From positions 62,001-126,000 of the forward strand of contig NZ_BOVL01000007.1 of the NCBI RefSeq assembly GCF_019972155.1: a DNA stretch of 64,000 nucleotides. Reading direction: 5' to 3'. Below, one piece after another: positions 9,672-18,365 of this stretch. Made by a program: the position numbers and the translations under genes. The notes below the pieces were generated by a model. That model was not told where the DNA came from. It made no database searches and saw nothing but the letters and a program-made list of their open reading frames with translations. The stretch comes from Bradyrhizobium sp. RD5-C2. GTDB taxonomy: Bacteria; Pseudomonadota; Alphaproteobacteria; Rhizobiales; Xanthobacteraceae. The first letter of the stretch is position 1. Each line of letters opens with the position of its first letter.

Positions 9672-11033
9672 ATGTCAGGTTTGAGCAAGAGCCTCTGCGT
9701 TTCGGCATTGGTCGCGTTGATTGGAGCGAGCCCCGTTGGTTCGCCGCCGGCGCGAGCGCAGCAGGATGCCGGCGTGCTGTTCCAGAACGTCCGCATTTTT
9801 GATGGCAAGAATGGTGCGCTCTCCGGGCCGTCCAATGTGCTGGTCCGGAACAACAAGATCGAGAAGATCTCGACTGCGGCGATCACGGCTGATGCCCAGG
9901 TGATCGCCGGCGACGGACGGGTGCTGATGCCCGGTTTGATCGACGCGCATTGGCATGCGATGCTGGTGCGCCCGACGCCGGCGGCCGCGATAGCTGGCGA
10001 CGTCGGCTACACAAATCTCCTTGCGGCCGCGGAGGCGACGGCCACGCTCATGCGAGGCTTCACCACCGTGCGCGACATGGGCGGGCCGGCCTTTTCCCTC
10101 AAGCGGGCGATCGACGAGGGTCTCGTCGTCGGCCCGCGCATCTACCCATCCGGTGCCATGATCACCATCACCGGCGGCCATGGCGATTTTCGGCAGCTGT
10201 CCGATCTGCCCAGAACGATCGGCGGCATGCTCAGCCGCATGGAGAGAATAGGTGGCGCCATGGTCGCGGACAGCCCGGATGAAGTTCGCGTCCGCGCGCG
10301 CGAGCAACTCATGCAGGGAGCATCTCAGGTCAAGCTCACGGCGGGCGGCGGGGTGGCGTCACCGTTCAGTCCGCTCGATGTGTCAACGTTCACCGAACCG
10401 GAGCTGCGCGCGGCGGTCGAGGCCGCCGAGAACTGGGGCACTTACGTCGCCGTACACGCCTATACGTCGGTTGCGGTCCAGCGATCGATCGCAACGGGCG
10501 TCAAGGTTATCGAGCACGGTCACCTGATGGACGACGCGTCGGCCCGCCTGATGGCGGACAAGGGAGTTTGGCTGAGCACGCAGCCCTTTCTCGATCTGTC
10601 GGGCGCCAGTGCCCTTGGACCCGCTGAGCAGGAGAAGATGCGTCAGGTCGTTGCCGGCACTGACAGGGTGTACGGCTTCGCGAAGAAGTACAAGTTGAAG
10701 ACGGCATTCGGCACGGATGTCCTGTTCTCGAAGGCGCTCGCTGACCAGCAGGGCGCCATGCTGACGACGCTCACGCGATGGTATACGCCGGCCGAAGCGC
10801 TGGCGATGGCGACATCGACGAATGCCGAGTTGCTCAGTCTGTCCGGGCTTCGAAATCCATATCCTGGCAGGCTAGGCGTGGTGGAGGAAGGCGCGCTGGC
10901 CGACCTTCTGCTGGTCGATGGCAATCCGATCGAGAACATCAAACTGATCGAAGATCCGGCAAAGAACTTCCTGGTCATCATGAAGGATGGAAAGGTCTAC
11001 AAGAATCTTCTTGGTGGCGACCGCAACAGGTAG
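9672..11033 (+). CDS. Exported amidohydrolase-family protein
   Basis: 453 residues from the ATG at 9672 (GGAGAG upstream), starting with a signal peptide that ends near PPARAQ. Metal-binding signature DAHWHAM, carboxylatable Lys in QVKLTAGGG, His residues in VHAYTS and EHGHLMD, and Asp in FGTDVLF, all as in the imidazolonepropionase/prolidase-like branch. It belongs to the same family as the protein at 4306 but is clearly diverged. It is last in the glsA-MFS-hdeD run. It may release ammonia or amino acids from an amide substrate outside the cytoplasm; the substrate is not known. Confidence 0.86.
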   Translation: MSGLSKSLCVSALVALIGASPVGSPPARAQQDAGVLFQNVRIFDGKNGALSGPSNVLVRNNKIEKISTAAITADAQVIAGDGRVLMPGLIDAHWHAMLVRPTPAAAIAGDVGYTNLLAAAEATATLMRGFTTVRDMGGPAFSLKRAIDEGLVVGPRIYPSGAMITITGGHGDFRQLSDLPRTIGGMLSRMERIGGAMVADSPDEVRVRAREQLMQGASQVKLTAGGGVASPFSPLDVSTFTEPELRAAVEAAENWGTYVAVHAYTSVAVQRSIATGVKVIEHGHLMDDASARLMADKGVWLSTQPFLDLSGASALGPAEQEKMRQVVAGTDRVYGFAKKYKLKTAFGTDVLFSKALADQQGAMLTTLTRWYTPAEALAMATSTNAELLSLSGLRNPYPGRLGVVEEGALADLLLVDGNPIENIKLIEDPAKNFLVIMKDGKVYKNLLGGDRNR

Positions 11034-11105
11034 ACGCGGCTCTGCGCCAACACCCGTGACTGAAGCGCGAGGGCCGACATTCATTCATTGTCGCGCTGCG
11101 TCGGT

Positions 11106-12164
11106 CTATTTGGGAGGAAGGCGCAAGGTGGCGAGATCCGAGCCGACAATCGTCGTGCCGGTAAATCCGCCGGCTTCGGCGGCGGCGCGATAGTCACCCT
11201 CGGTGAGCGCGCCACCGGGGACCTTGTAGGGGCCGTGATGCGTTGCCCCGACTTGCGGCGCGAGGTGGGTCAGCACCAAATATTTGGCGCCCACACGCTT
11301 TGCCATGGCGCCGAGGTCGGGCGTCAGGCTTTGGCGGTAGAACACGGGCGGCGGCATGCCGCTGTCGCGCTCCGGACCCATGATGGGATGCATGGTCGAG
11401 TGCACGATCACGTCGGCGCCTTGTGCCAGCTTCTCGACTTGCGCCGACGTCGAAGTGGGGCGCGGCGGAGCGGCGCTGTCATTGCTAGCATCGCCTCCGA
11501 TCACGACGCTGCCGACCGGCGTGTCGACGCGATAGGAGGCATGGCCCGCGATGTGGGTCGAGCGGATCGCGCTCACGCGGACCTCGCCCTTCAACCAGAT
11601 CACCTGCGGTTCGTCCGTCGGCTCGAATGTGACGAGATGCACAAGCTCAGTAGGTCCGCCAGCCAACCGTCTCTTGTCCTCCGAAACCCGCTGCGCGATT
11701 TCGCCGGACTGAATGAAGGCGTCGCCGATATGCGCGACAAATTTGCCGCAGCTCAATGTGAAGCCGAGCGGCGAGGGCGCATCGCTGCTGCAGACGACAT
11801 CGAGCTTGTCCCCGCCCGAATTCCAGTTCCAGCGCGCGAGCAGGAGGTCGACGAGGCCCTCGGTGTGATCCGAGTGCATATGCGTGAGGAAGACGGCGTC
11901 GATCTGGCCGGGTTCGATGTCCAGTTGCGACAGCCGCAGTTCGGTGCCGCGGCCTGCGTCGAACTGCAGCTTCAGCGTGCCGCAATCGGCACTGTCGTCT
12001 CCGTAGCGCACGAGTGTGCCGGCGCCCGCGACGCCATTGCGCAGGGCGGGGCCGCTCATGGTGCCGGTCAAGGTGACGAGCAGGCAGGGCGCCGATTGGG
12101 CGGGAAGCGGCAGCAGCAGCCAGATGACGGCCAGCAGGGGTGTCGGAAGAATGAAGTGCCGCAT
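11106..12164 (-). CDS. Secreted metallo-beta-lactamase-fold hydrolase
   Basis: 352 residues with an N-terminal signal peptide (cleavage near LPAQSA). The metal-binding motif THMHSDHTEG is the HxHxDH signature of the MBL fold; further ligands are probably in IRSTHIAGHAS, VIGGDAS, IVHSTMHP and LVLTHLAP. The arrangement resembles the RNase Z/arylsulfatase-like branch, which here would act on small ester or sulfate substrates in the periplasm because of the signal peptide. It is convergent with the amidohydrolase at 9672. The substrate is unknown. Confidence 0.85.
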   Translation of the reverse strand: MRHFILPTPLLAVIWLLLPLPAQSAPCLLVTLTGTMSGPALRNGVAGAGTLVRYGDDSADCGTLKLQFDAGRGTELRLSQLDIEPGQIDAVFLTHMHSDHTEGLVDLLLARWNWNSGGDKLDVVCSSDAPSPLGFTLSCGKFVAHIGDAFIQSGEIAQRVSEDKRRLAGGPTELVHLVTFEPTDEPQVIWLKGEVRVSAIRSTHIAGHASYRVDTPVGSVVIGGDASNDSAAPPRPTSTSAQVEKLAQGADVIVHSTMHPIMGPERDSGMPPPVFYRQSLTPDLGAMAKRVGAKYLVLTHLAPQVGATHHGPYKVPGGALTEGDYRAAAEAGGFTGTTIVGSDLATLRLPPK

Positions 12165-12405
12165 GCGGTCGGCTCCCGCGTCGTCCTAGTCTTCATCGAG
12201 ACTGCCAAAGTCCGCGCCGCATCTCAACGCCCGGCCGCGCCGCATCGAGGTGTTGTGATCGCGCCACTCACCGGGCGCGTCCCTGCGCGCATGCATGCTG
12301 CTGTGGGTATGCCGGGGCGCTGCCTTGATGTGGCTCGACAATCTGCTTGCGACCAGTTTCAATAAGCCGTTCGTCGAGGCAACATGACCCGGTAGGGCAC
12401 CTTAC

Positions 12406-13233
12406 GTGCAATCATCCGCCATTAAGATCGCAATGACCGGTTGGCGGGATGCGTTGAATGCCATTGCGCAAATGGTGCCTGTGGTTGGACCGGCGTTCCT
12501 CCTGACCCTTGTATCCGAGGCACTGGGCCAACTGTTGCTGGGCTATTCATTCGCGGCTGACCTTGCGGTGTCCGAAGGTCTTTACATATCGCAAAGCCTG
12601 ATGCTGGCTCCGCTTGCGATTGCCGTTCACCGTTACGTCTTGCTTGGCGAAGTGACACCGCGCTATGCGCTCAACCCGACCGATCAACGCGTCCGGCGAT
12701 ACTTCATCCTGGCCGTTGCGATCCAGGTTCTGTGGCTCTCGATCGCGATTTGGTTCGTGCTCGGGCATTTCATCTTTGGTGCGCCGCTGGTCCCGGGGCA
12801 ACCGATTTCGCCGGGCAACGAAGGTCCGGCATTCTGGGCACTTGTCGGAGGCTTCATTGCGGTTCTCGTGACCGGCTTTATTGTAGGGACCGCGATATTG
12901 GGAATCGTCATTCTGTTTCCGGCCTTGGCTGTAGATGCGCCCGGTGCCGAGTGGCGCAACGCCCGAGACGACAGCAGGGGACATACCTACCAAATATTCT
13001 GTGCCGTCGCCCTTGGCTTGCTCCCAACTCTTCCATTCGCCGGGGTCGACGGGGTGATCCTCGCTCCCAAGGGCGCCGGTTCGTCGCCCGGGCTACCTTC
13101 AGCTTCTCAGGCCATCGGCGTTATCTTGCAGGCGGCCGAAGTGGTGCTGATCGTGGCCGTGCTCGCGTCAATCACCTCAAAACTCTATTTGGACTATGGC
13201 AGTCGACTTAACAGGGCTCCCCGAACGGCCTGA
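12406..13233 (+). CDS. Integral membrane protein, unknown function
   Basis: 275 residues from a GTG at 12406, with TAGGG about 8 nt upstream; an ATG at 12433 (MTGWRDALNA) is the alternative. Five or six hydrophobic helices are visible (for example MVPVVGPAFLLTLVSEALG, YFILAVAIQVLWLSIAIW, FIVGTAILGIVILFPALAV and the last, VVLIVAVLASITSKLYLDYG). The family is not recognised. The layout of an amphipathic N-terminal helix, a His-Arg pair after helix 2 and an Asp-rich loop resembles uncharacterised rhizobial proteins. It is divergent from the MBL gene. Confidence 0.75.
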   Translation: MQSSAIKIAMTGWRDALNAIAQMVPVVGPAFLLTLVSEALGQLLLGYSFAADLAVSEGLYISQSLMLAPLAIAVHRYVLLGEVTPRYALNPTDQRVRRYFILAVAIQVLWLSIAIWFVLGHFIFGAPLVPGQPISPGNEGPAFWALVGGFIAVLVTGFIVGTAILGIVILFPALAVDAPGAEWRNARDDSRGHTYQIFCAVALGLLPTLPFAGVDGVILAPKGAGSSPGLPSASQAIGVILQAAEVVLIVAVLASITSKLYLDYGSRLNRAPRTA

Positions 13234-13296
13234 TGATGGTTCGTGCGCTTTGCTGGCCGAAGGTCAGAAGGCGTACTCTGACCGGCCGGTGAAGGG

Positions 13297-13755
13297 TTAG
13301 AGCGTCAGCTTGTAGCCGACATGGCTGCCGACGAATCCTAATCGTTCATAGAAGCGGTGTGCGTCGGGGCGCGCCCTGTCGGTGGTGAGCTGCACGAGAT
13401 CGCAGCCTCTCGCCTTGCATTGCGCGATCGCCCATTCGAACATCTGTTGCCCGACGCCGGAGCTGCGGTGCGTCTCGGCAATTCGGACCGCCTCGATCTG
13501 CCCCCGCCAGGCGCCCAGCCGTGCGATTCCGGGAATGAAGCTGAGTTGAAGGGTCCCGATCATCTCGTCGTCGAGGGTTGCCACGACCAACAATTGGTTG
13601 GGATCGGCGAGGATGGCCTCGAATGCGTCGACATAGCGTGGGTTCGGCGGCGAGCTCGCATCCTCGCGCTGCTGCCCCAGCACGTCGTTGGCGAGGAGCG
13701 CGATGATTGCCGGAAGATCGGCGGGTTGAGCCTTGCGGAAAGCGACTGGCGTCAT
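13297..13755 (-). CDS. GNAT-family N-acetyltransferase
   Basis: 152 residues from the ATG at 13755 (MTPVAFRKAQPADLPAI); an ATG five codons upstream is possible but has no ribosome site. The acetyl-CoA binding motif A is seen in EAVRIAETHRSSGVGQQ (R-x-x-G-x-G variant), followed by MFEWAIAQCKARG and the C-terminal RPDAHRFYERLGFV, which are classical GNAT elements. It is cytoplasmic, transferring acetyl groups to an unknown amine. It is convergent with the membrane protein gene at 12406. Confidence 0.87.
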   Translation of the reverse strand: MTPVAFRKAQPADLPAIIALLANDVLGQQREDASSPPNPRYVDAFEAILADPNQLLVVATLDDEMIGTLQLSFIPGIARLGAWRGQIEAVRIAETHRSSGVGQQMFEWAIAQCKARGCDLVQLTTDRARPDAHRFYERLGFVGSHVGYKLTL

Positions 13756-13847
13756 TGAACGAGATTCCATGGAGACGAACGGTAGCGTCAGACACGCTTT
13801 GCGCCGTGCTGAGGGCAAGTTCAAGGGCCACCGAGGCACGGTGGGGC

Positions 13848-13918
13848 GTAGCCCGGATGAGCGAAGCGATATCCGGGGCCACGAGCTCCCGCATATCGCT
13901 GGCGCTCATGCGGGCTAC
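13848..13918. repeat. Intergenic palindromic repeat (GTAGCCCGGATGAGCG type)
   Basis: Imperfect inverted repeat: GTAGCCCGGATGAGCG at the left and CGCTCATGCGGGCTAC at the right, around an inner segment that also pairs (GCGATATCC/GCATATCGC). It fits the small palindromic elements found many times in Bradyrhizobium genomes, in a non-coding gap. Confidence 0.7.
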
Positions 13919-13945
13919 AAGGTCGATTGACCTGGTCCGAAACGA

Positions 13946-13973
13946 AATCCGCCGGCCTTTCGGCCGGCGGATT
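13946..13973 (-). terminator. Hairpin after the phosphoesterase gene
   Basis: A perfect 12-bp G/C-rich stem with a short TTTC-type loop lies 23-50 bases after the stop of the minus-strand gene at 13996. The tract that follows is only weakly T-rich, so it may be a stabiliser rather than a strong rho-independent terminator. Confidence 0.55.
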
Positions 13974-13995
13974 GTTGTCTCGCTAGGTGCAGTCG

Positions 13996-16170
13996 TCAGT
14001 GGTCCCAGCCACCGTCATGATCCCAGCCGCCGCCATGATGATGGCCGCCGTCGTCGAAGTCGAAGAAGTCGAACAGATCGCTGAGCGCCGGGCTGTTGAC
14101 CGGAACATAGGGATTGCCGGGCGCCGCAACCGGGTTCGGGAAGTTGTCGCGGCTGCGATTCGTGATCGGCTCCAGGCGCCAATTCCGCTCGATGAATTTG
14201 ATGATCGAGACGTGATCGGCATATTCATGCGAGATGTGGCCGTGCCGCGCGAACGGCGACACCACGATCAGCGGAATACGGGTGCCGTCGCCGAAATAGT
14301 CGAGCGGCTGCACATAGCCGGAGTCGAAGTAGCCGCCGCCTTCGTCGAAGGTGATGAAGATCGCGGTGTCCTTCGCATAGTCCGAGGCCTGGACCTGGTC
14401 GATGATCTTCTTGGCGAAGCCTTCGAACAGATTGAGCTTGGAGGACGACGGGTGACCGTCGGTGAAGCCGCTCGGCTTGACGATGGAGACCGCCGGCAGC
14501 GAGTGCTTGGAGAGGTCGGAGTAGAGATCAACCGAGTCCTTGATATGGGCTGCGACCTGGTCCGGGTGCGACATGATCGAGGTGTCGTACTGGAACGGAT
14601 TGCAGATGTTGCAGTACTCGTCGGCGGTCGGACCGGCCACGCCCCAGTTGAGCTGGTAGGGATCGTTGACGTAGTTGTTCCACTGGTCGCCGTAATACTT
14701 CCAGGAGATGTTCCGCTCGTTCAGGCTGTCGCCGATGCTCTTGCGGGTCGACGGCGGGATGGTGAACGGGGTGTTGGACGGGTTGGTGTCGGTGTAGGCG
14801 TTCTTGCCGTTGCCGAAGTAACCCGGATTGTAGTTGTTCAAGAGATAATAGTGGCCGGGTTCGCAATTCGCGTTGATCCGGATCCCCTTCAGATAGTCCA
14901 GGATCGGCTTGACGCCGGGCTGGGTCGGATCCGAGCAATCGCTGTAGGAGCCGCCGCCGGACACCGGGCTGGTCTGGAAGGGCGGCGGGAAGCCGCCATT
15001 GCCGCCGGCGCCGTAGCCGTCCTCGGTGTACCAGTTGTTGGTGCCGGACGCCGGGTTCGGATTCTCGATTTGATGCACGATGCCGGCGTCGGGCGTACCG
15101 CCGAACACCTGCGTGCCGTTCGGCGGTACGGCGGCGTTGCCGTAGGTGTCGCTGAAGTAGAGCATGTCGGCATGGCCGAACATGATGTGGTTGGCACCGG
15201 TGCCGCCATTGACGGACTGGTGGAAGTTGTCGCTCATCGCGTATTTCTGCGCGAGCGAGGTGAAGTAGGGCACGTCACCCTTCTGCACGTTGTAGAAGCC
15301 GAGCGCCGTCGAACCTTCACCCGTGGTCGTTGCCGTCGGCGCGTATTCCGTGGAGAAGTTCGAGGGCTGCGCCGCACCGTTGGCGCCGGCGCCGACGGTG
15401 ACTTCGACCCAGGCGAACAGATTGCCGCCGCAGCCCGACGGATTGTCGCGGCTGGCGGCCGAGTGGTTGCAGTTCAGCTGCTGCCACATCTGGTAGAAGC
15501 GATGCACCGGGCTTGCCGAATAGGAATCGTAGGGCATCGCGTCGGTGTTGGTGAGCTGGAACGGGCCGGCCGGCAGCGCGCTGACATTGGTGATGCGCTG
15601 GTCGGGGGTCTGCGAGCTCTGACCGGTGCCGCCGCTCAGGAGGAACTGGTAGTACTCGGACGGCAGGCCGGATTCCGACTGCTGCGCCAGCGCAAGCGAC
15701 GCTTCGCAGGTGGTGATCGGCGAGCTGCCGCATTTGTTCGGGATGTAGGAGACCTTGGGGCCGCCGACCAGCGGAGCCGGCAATTGATCCTTGGGGAAGT
15801 TCTGCTTCGGCGGGCTCAGCAGGAACGCGTCGTTCAGGCCGGTATCGGTCGCTGCCTGCTGATGCGCCTTTTCGAAGTTCGGCCCGGGGATGGCGTTCTT
15901 GTTGTGATCGAGCTTGACGATGCCCTGCGAGAGCAGGTTGAACACGCTCTCCTCGCGCCGCTCAGGCACGTAGGTGGCGAACACGTGGTCGAAGCTGCGG
16001 TTCTCACCGATGATGACGATCACATGCTTGATCGGCGACCGCGTCTCGTGTCCACCGTGATGATTCCAGTCCTCTGCCAGCACCGGGCCGGCGGTGAACT
16101 GGCCCAACGCAAGTGCGCTGAGGGTGAGGCGGCAACCTTGCAGCCAACGTGACCTGTGCTTGTCGCGCAT
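13996..16170 (-). CDS. Secreted phosphoesterase (phospholipase C / acid phosphatase family)
   Basis: 724 residues. The signal peptide (~1-32) ends at GPVLA. The PF04185 signature follows: VIIGENRSFDHVFATY (~52-67, metal/nucleophile region), FHQSVNGGTGANH, FDEGGGYFDSGY and SPFARHGHISHEYADH near the C-terminus. Such enzymes hydrolyse phosphate esters, including phospholipids, outside the cytoplasm. The last ~25 residues are an unusual Asp/His/Gly/Trp-rich tail (DDGGHHHGGGWDHDGG) that could bind metal. The ATG overlaps the TAA of the upstream multicopper oxidase by one base (TAATG), with AAAAAGGAG as ribosome site inside that gene, so the two are translationally coupled. Confidence 0.9.
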   Translation of the reverse strand: MRDKHRSRWLQGCRLTLSALALGQFTAGPVLAEDWNHHGGHETRSPIKHVIVIIGENRSFDHVFATYVPERREESVFNLLSQGIVKLDHNKNAIPGPNFEKAHQQAATDTGLNDAFLLSPPKQNFPKDQLPAPLVGGPKVSYIPNKCGSSPITTCEASLALAQQSESGLPSEYYQFLLSGGTGQSSQTPDQRITNVSALPAGPFQLTNTDAMPYDSYSASPVHRFYQMWQQLNCNHSAASRDNPSGCGGNLFAWVEVTVGAGANGAAQPSNFSTEYAPTATTTGEGSTALGFYNVQKGDVPYFTSLAQKYAMSDNFHQSVNGGTGANHIMFGHADMLYFSDTYGNAAVPPNGTQVFGGTPDAGIVHQIENPNPASGTNNWYTEDGYGAGGNGGFPPPFQTSPVSGGGSYSDCSDPTQPGVKPILDYLKGIRINANCEPGHYYLLNNYNPGYFGNGKNAYTDTNPSNTPFTIPPSTRKSIGDSLNERNISWKYYGDQWNNYVNDPYQLNWGVAGPTADEYCNICNPFQYDTSIMSHPDQVAAHIKDSVDLYSDLSKHSLPAVSIVKPSGFTDGHPSSSKLNLFEGFAKKIIDQVQASDYAKDTAIFITFDEGGGYFDSGYVQPLDYFGDGTRIPLIVVSPFARHGHISHEYADHVSIIKFIERNWRLEPITNRSRDNFPNPVAAPGNPYVPVNSPALSDLFDFFDFDDGGHHHGGGWDHDGGWDH

Positions 16171-18002
16171 TAAAGCTCTCCTTTTTGCAGACTAAGTGGC
16201 TTGGTGGAACTGGCAGTGTCTCGCGGCACGACCCTGATGCGTCCCATCATGCCGCCGTCCTCATGCTCGAGAACGTGGCAGTGGTAGACGAAGGTGCCGA
16301 CGATGTTGGGATCGCGAAAATCCATGCGCAGGCGCACGCTCGGATATTTCAGCATCCGGCCGTTGTAGTAGGGGACGTTGACGGTATCGCGCAGGAACGG
16401 CTCGTTGACGGCGACGCCGGACCAGTCGAGCAGCTGGAAGTGCAGCTGATGGATGTGGAAATCATGCAGCTCCATCGAGCGGTTCTCGATGATCCAGTCC
16501 TCGACGTCGCCCTGTCTCACGGTGATGTCGGGAATGTCCGATTGCGGATCGAACGGCTTCGGCGTCTCGCCGTCGAGCGTCATGAAGAATTTGGTCGGGC
16601 TGTTCGGATCGTTCGGGTTCTCCGGCTGCTCGGAGAAGAACAGCTTCCGGATGCGCACCGGTGCGACGTTGCCGACCCACGGCCGCTCCGGACGCGGTAG
16701 CGGCTCGGCGTGAGCCGGCAACGCGGCCTGCGGCTCGCTTGCATCGACTGAGGACGTGATTGCCACCAGGGCGCGGTTGGGATCGTTCTCGCCGGCGGGC
16801 CCGGTGTCGACCGCGCGCGTCACCAGCAGGGCCGAGCTGCCAGCCGGCGGGCCCTCGACGATGAATTCGGCACGCGAGCCCGGCGGCAGGCCGATATGGT
16901 TGACCCATTGCACTGACGGCGAGGGGCTGCCCTGGAATTGCAGCGGCACGCCGTCGAGCCCGACGATCCCGATCTGCTGCGGTGTGCGGCCGACCAGCAG
17001 CGCGAGGTTGAGATAGGTGATCGCGGACGCGTTCAGCACCCGCCAGAGCTGCCGCTCACCCGGCTTCATCGTCAGCGTCGCCGGCGGATAATTCGGATAG
17101 GGTACCGGCACGAAGTTGACGGAGAGGTCCTTCGACGGTTTGCCGAAGCCGGTGCCGGAGTTGGCGACGTCGCCGTCATTGTCGAGCTGGCTCTTGGTCA
17201 TCACCGGCTCGGATTTCGACGGCGGCGCGTCGGGATTGACGAGATCCTGGTCGCGGATCACGAGCACGCGCTCGGGGAGGCCAGCGAGCTGTGGATCGGC
17301 GCGCTCGATGCCTTCGATGATGATGGCGCCCGAGGCGCCGCCGAGCACCTGCGTCTTGCTGAAGCCGTGCAGATGCGGGTGATACCAATAGAGACCGGGC
17401 GGCGCGTCGTCCGGGATGCGCAAGCGGTATTCGAACGGCGCGTCGTCGGGCTGGATCGAGGTCTTCAGCACGTCATCCTGATGGCAGACCGGCGGCACCG
17501 TCAGCCCGTGAAAGTGCAGATTGGTCGAGATCGGCGTCATCGCGCCGCTCTCGCAAATGTCGGCTTGCTTTCGCGTCGTGCAGATCGGCGCACCGGCGAG
17601 CGGGCGGTCGATCGCAGGCGTTGCCGTATCGAGATCGACGAGGTCGTTCTTGAAATGGATGACCAGCTGATCGCCCGGCCTCACGCGCAGGGTCGGCGAC
17701 GGCCTGCCGTCCGGCGTCAGATAGCAATAGCGGCTCGTGCCATCCGGCAGCTTCTGATCGTGGATGCTGAGGTCGGTTTCGAGCACGCCATCGCGGCTGC
17801 GCAATTCGGCGGGTTCCTCGATCGCACTTCCGGGCTCAGGCCGCGCGCAAACGTCCTGTTGCGTGCGCGGCGCATTCTGCAAGCCCGTTGCGCCGAGCCA
17901 CGCCATTGCGCCGCTCGCAGCAAGCCCGAGGCAAGCCGCGACGATGACACAACAAACGGTCGAAAGTCGTCGTGCCACGCCGCCCCGCCAATACGTCGAC
18001 AT
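16170..18002 (-). CDS. Multicopper oxidase, exported
   Basis: 610 residues from the ATG at 18002; an in-frame TTG at 18071 would add 23 residues before the hydrophobic signal/anchor (LSTVCCVIVAACLGLAASG). Copper motifs are complete and in order: NLHFHG (~160), YWYHPHLHG (~205), HDFHIHQLHFQ (~512) and YHCHVLEHEDGGMMG (~572), giving type 1, 2 and 3 copper sites. The layout is of three cupredoxin domains. It oxidises metal ions or phenolic compounds with O2 in the periplasm. It is first of a two-gene operon with the phosphoesterase, which is an uncommon pairing. Confidence 0.92.
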   Translation of the reverse strand: MSTYWRGGVARRLSTVCCVIVAACLGLAASGAMAWLGATGLQNAPRTQQDVCARPEPGSAIEEPAELRSRDGVLETDLSIHDQKLPDGTSRYCYLTPDGRPSPTLRVRPGDQLVIHFKNDLVDLDTATPAIDRPLAGAPICTTRKQADICESGAMTPISTNLHFHGLTVPPVCHQDDVLKTSIQPDDAPFEYRLRIPDDAPPGLYWYHPHLHGFSKTQVLGGASGAIIIEGIERADPQLAGLPERVLVIRDQDLVNPDAPPSKSEPVMTKSQLDNDGDVANSGTGFGKPSKDLSVNFVPVPYPNYPPATLTMKPGERQLWRVLNASAITYLNLALLVGRTPQQIGIVGLDGVPLQFQGSPSPSVQWVNHIGLPPGSRAEFIVEGPPAGSSALLVTRAVDTGPAGENDPNRALVAITSSVDASEPQAALPAHAEPLPRPERPWVGNVAPVRIRKLFFSEQPENPNDPNSPTKFFMTLDGETPKPFDPQSDIPDITVRQGDVEDWIIENRSMELHDFHIHQLHFQLLDWSGVAVNEPFLRDTVNVPYYNGRMLKYPSVRLRMDFRDPNIVGTFVYHCHVLEHEDGGMMGRIRVVPRDTASSTKPLSLQKGEL

Positions 18003-18365
18003 AGGCGCGCAAGCGCGCACGGACGCCACGCGTGACGTCGGTCCACGTCTTGCGACCGCGATGGTCGACAAATGCTTCTGTTTGGTGTCGGAACGCTAGC
18101 CGCGCGTTGTTGCCGAAATCTGGCAGGTTTTTAACACGCGGATGACAGCATCTTGCGGCACTTCGACGCAGAAATGCGCGCGCCGTTCAAACCTGCTGTG
18201 CGATCAATCGGATGCGCCATTCGCGGATCGCATTGCGGAGAAAGCAGGACGCGCAGGCAGCCGTCAGATATTTTTTCGGTGTCACCGATCTTGTCATGTG
18301 CAAGCGCGTCGGCAACGAACAGGTTCCAGCGAGCGGCCTCGTGGCTTCGAGGCCGCAATCTCGCG
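18003..18365. other. Intergenic region upstream of the multicopper oxidase
   Basis: 363 bases between the oxidase start and the symporter stop. It should hold the oxidase promoter on the minus strand. A 36-codon minus-strand frame (MTRSVTPKKYLTAAC...) is present but is too short and unsupported to call. No RNA gene was recognised. Confidence 0.5.

Noticed and set aside
13987..16152. 721-residue + strand open frame opposite the phosphoesterase gene
   Set aside because: Composition (Val/Arg/Gly/Asp-rich, no motif) is that of the mirror of a high-G/C gene; the minus-strand frame has a full family signature and a coupled upstream partner.
18187..18297. 36-codon minus-strand frame (MTRSVTPKKYLTAAC...) upstream of the symporter end
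   Set aside because: Too short, no ribosome site, no recognised family; left as a note in the intergenic entry.
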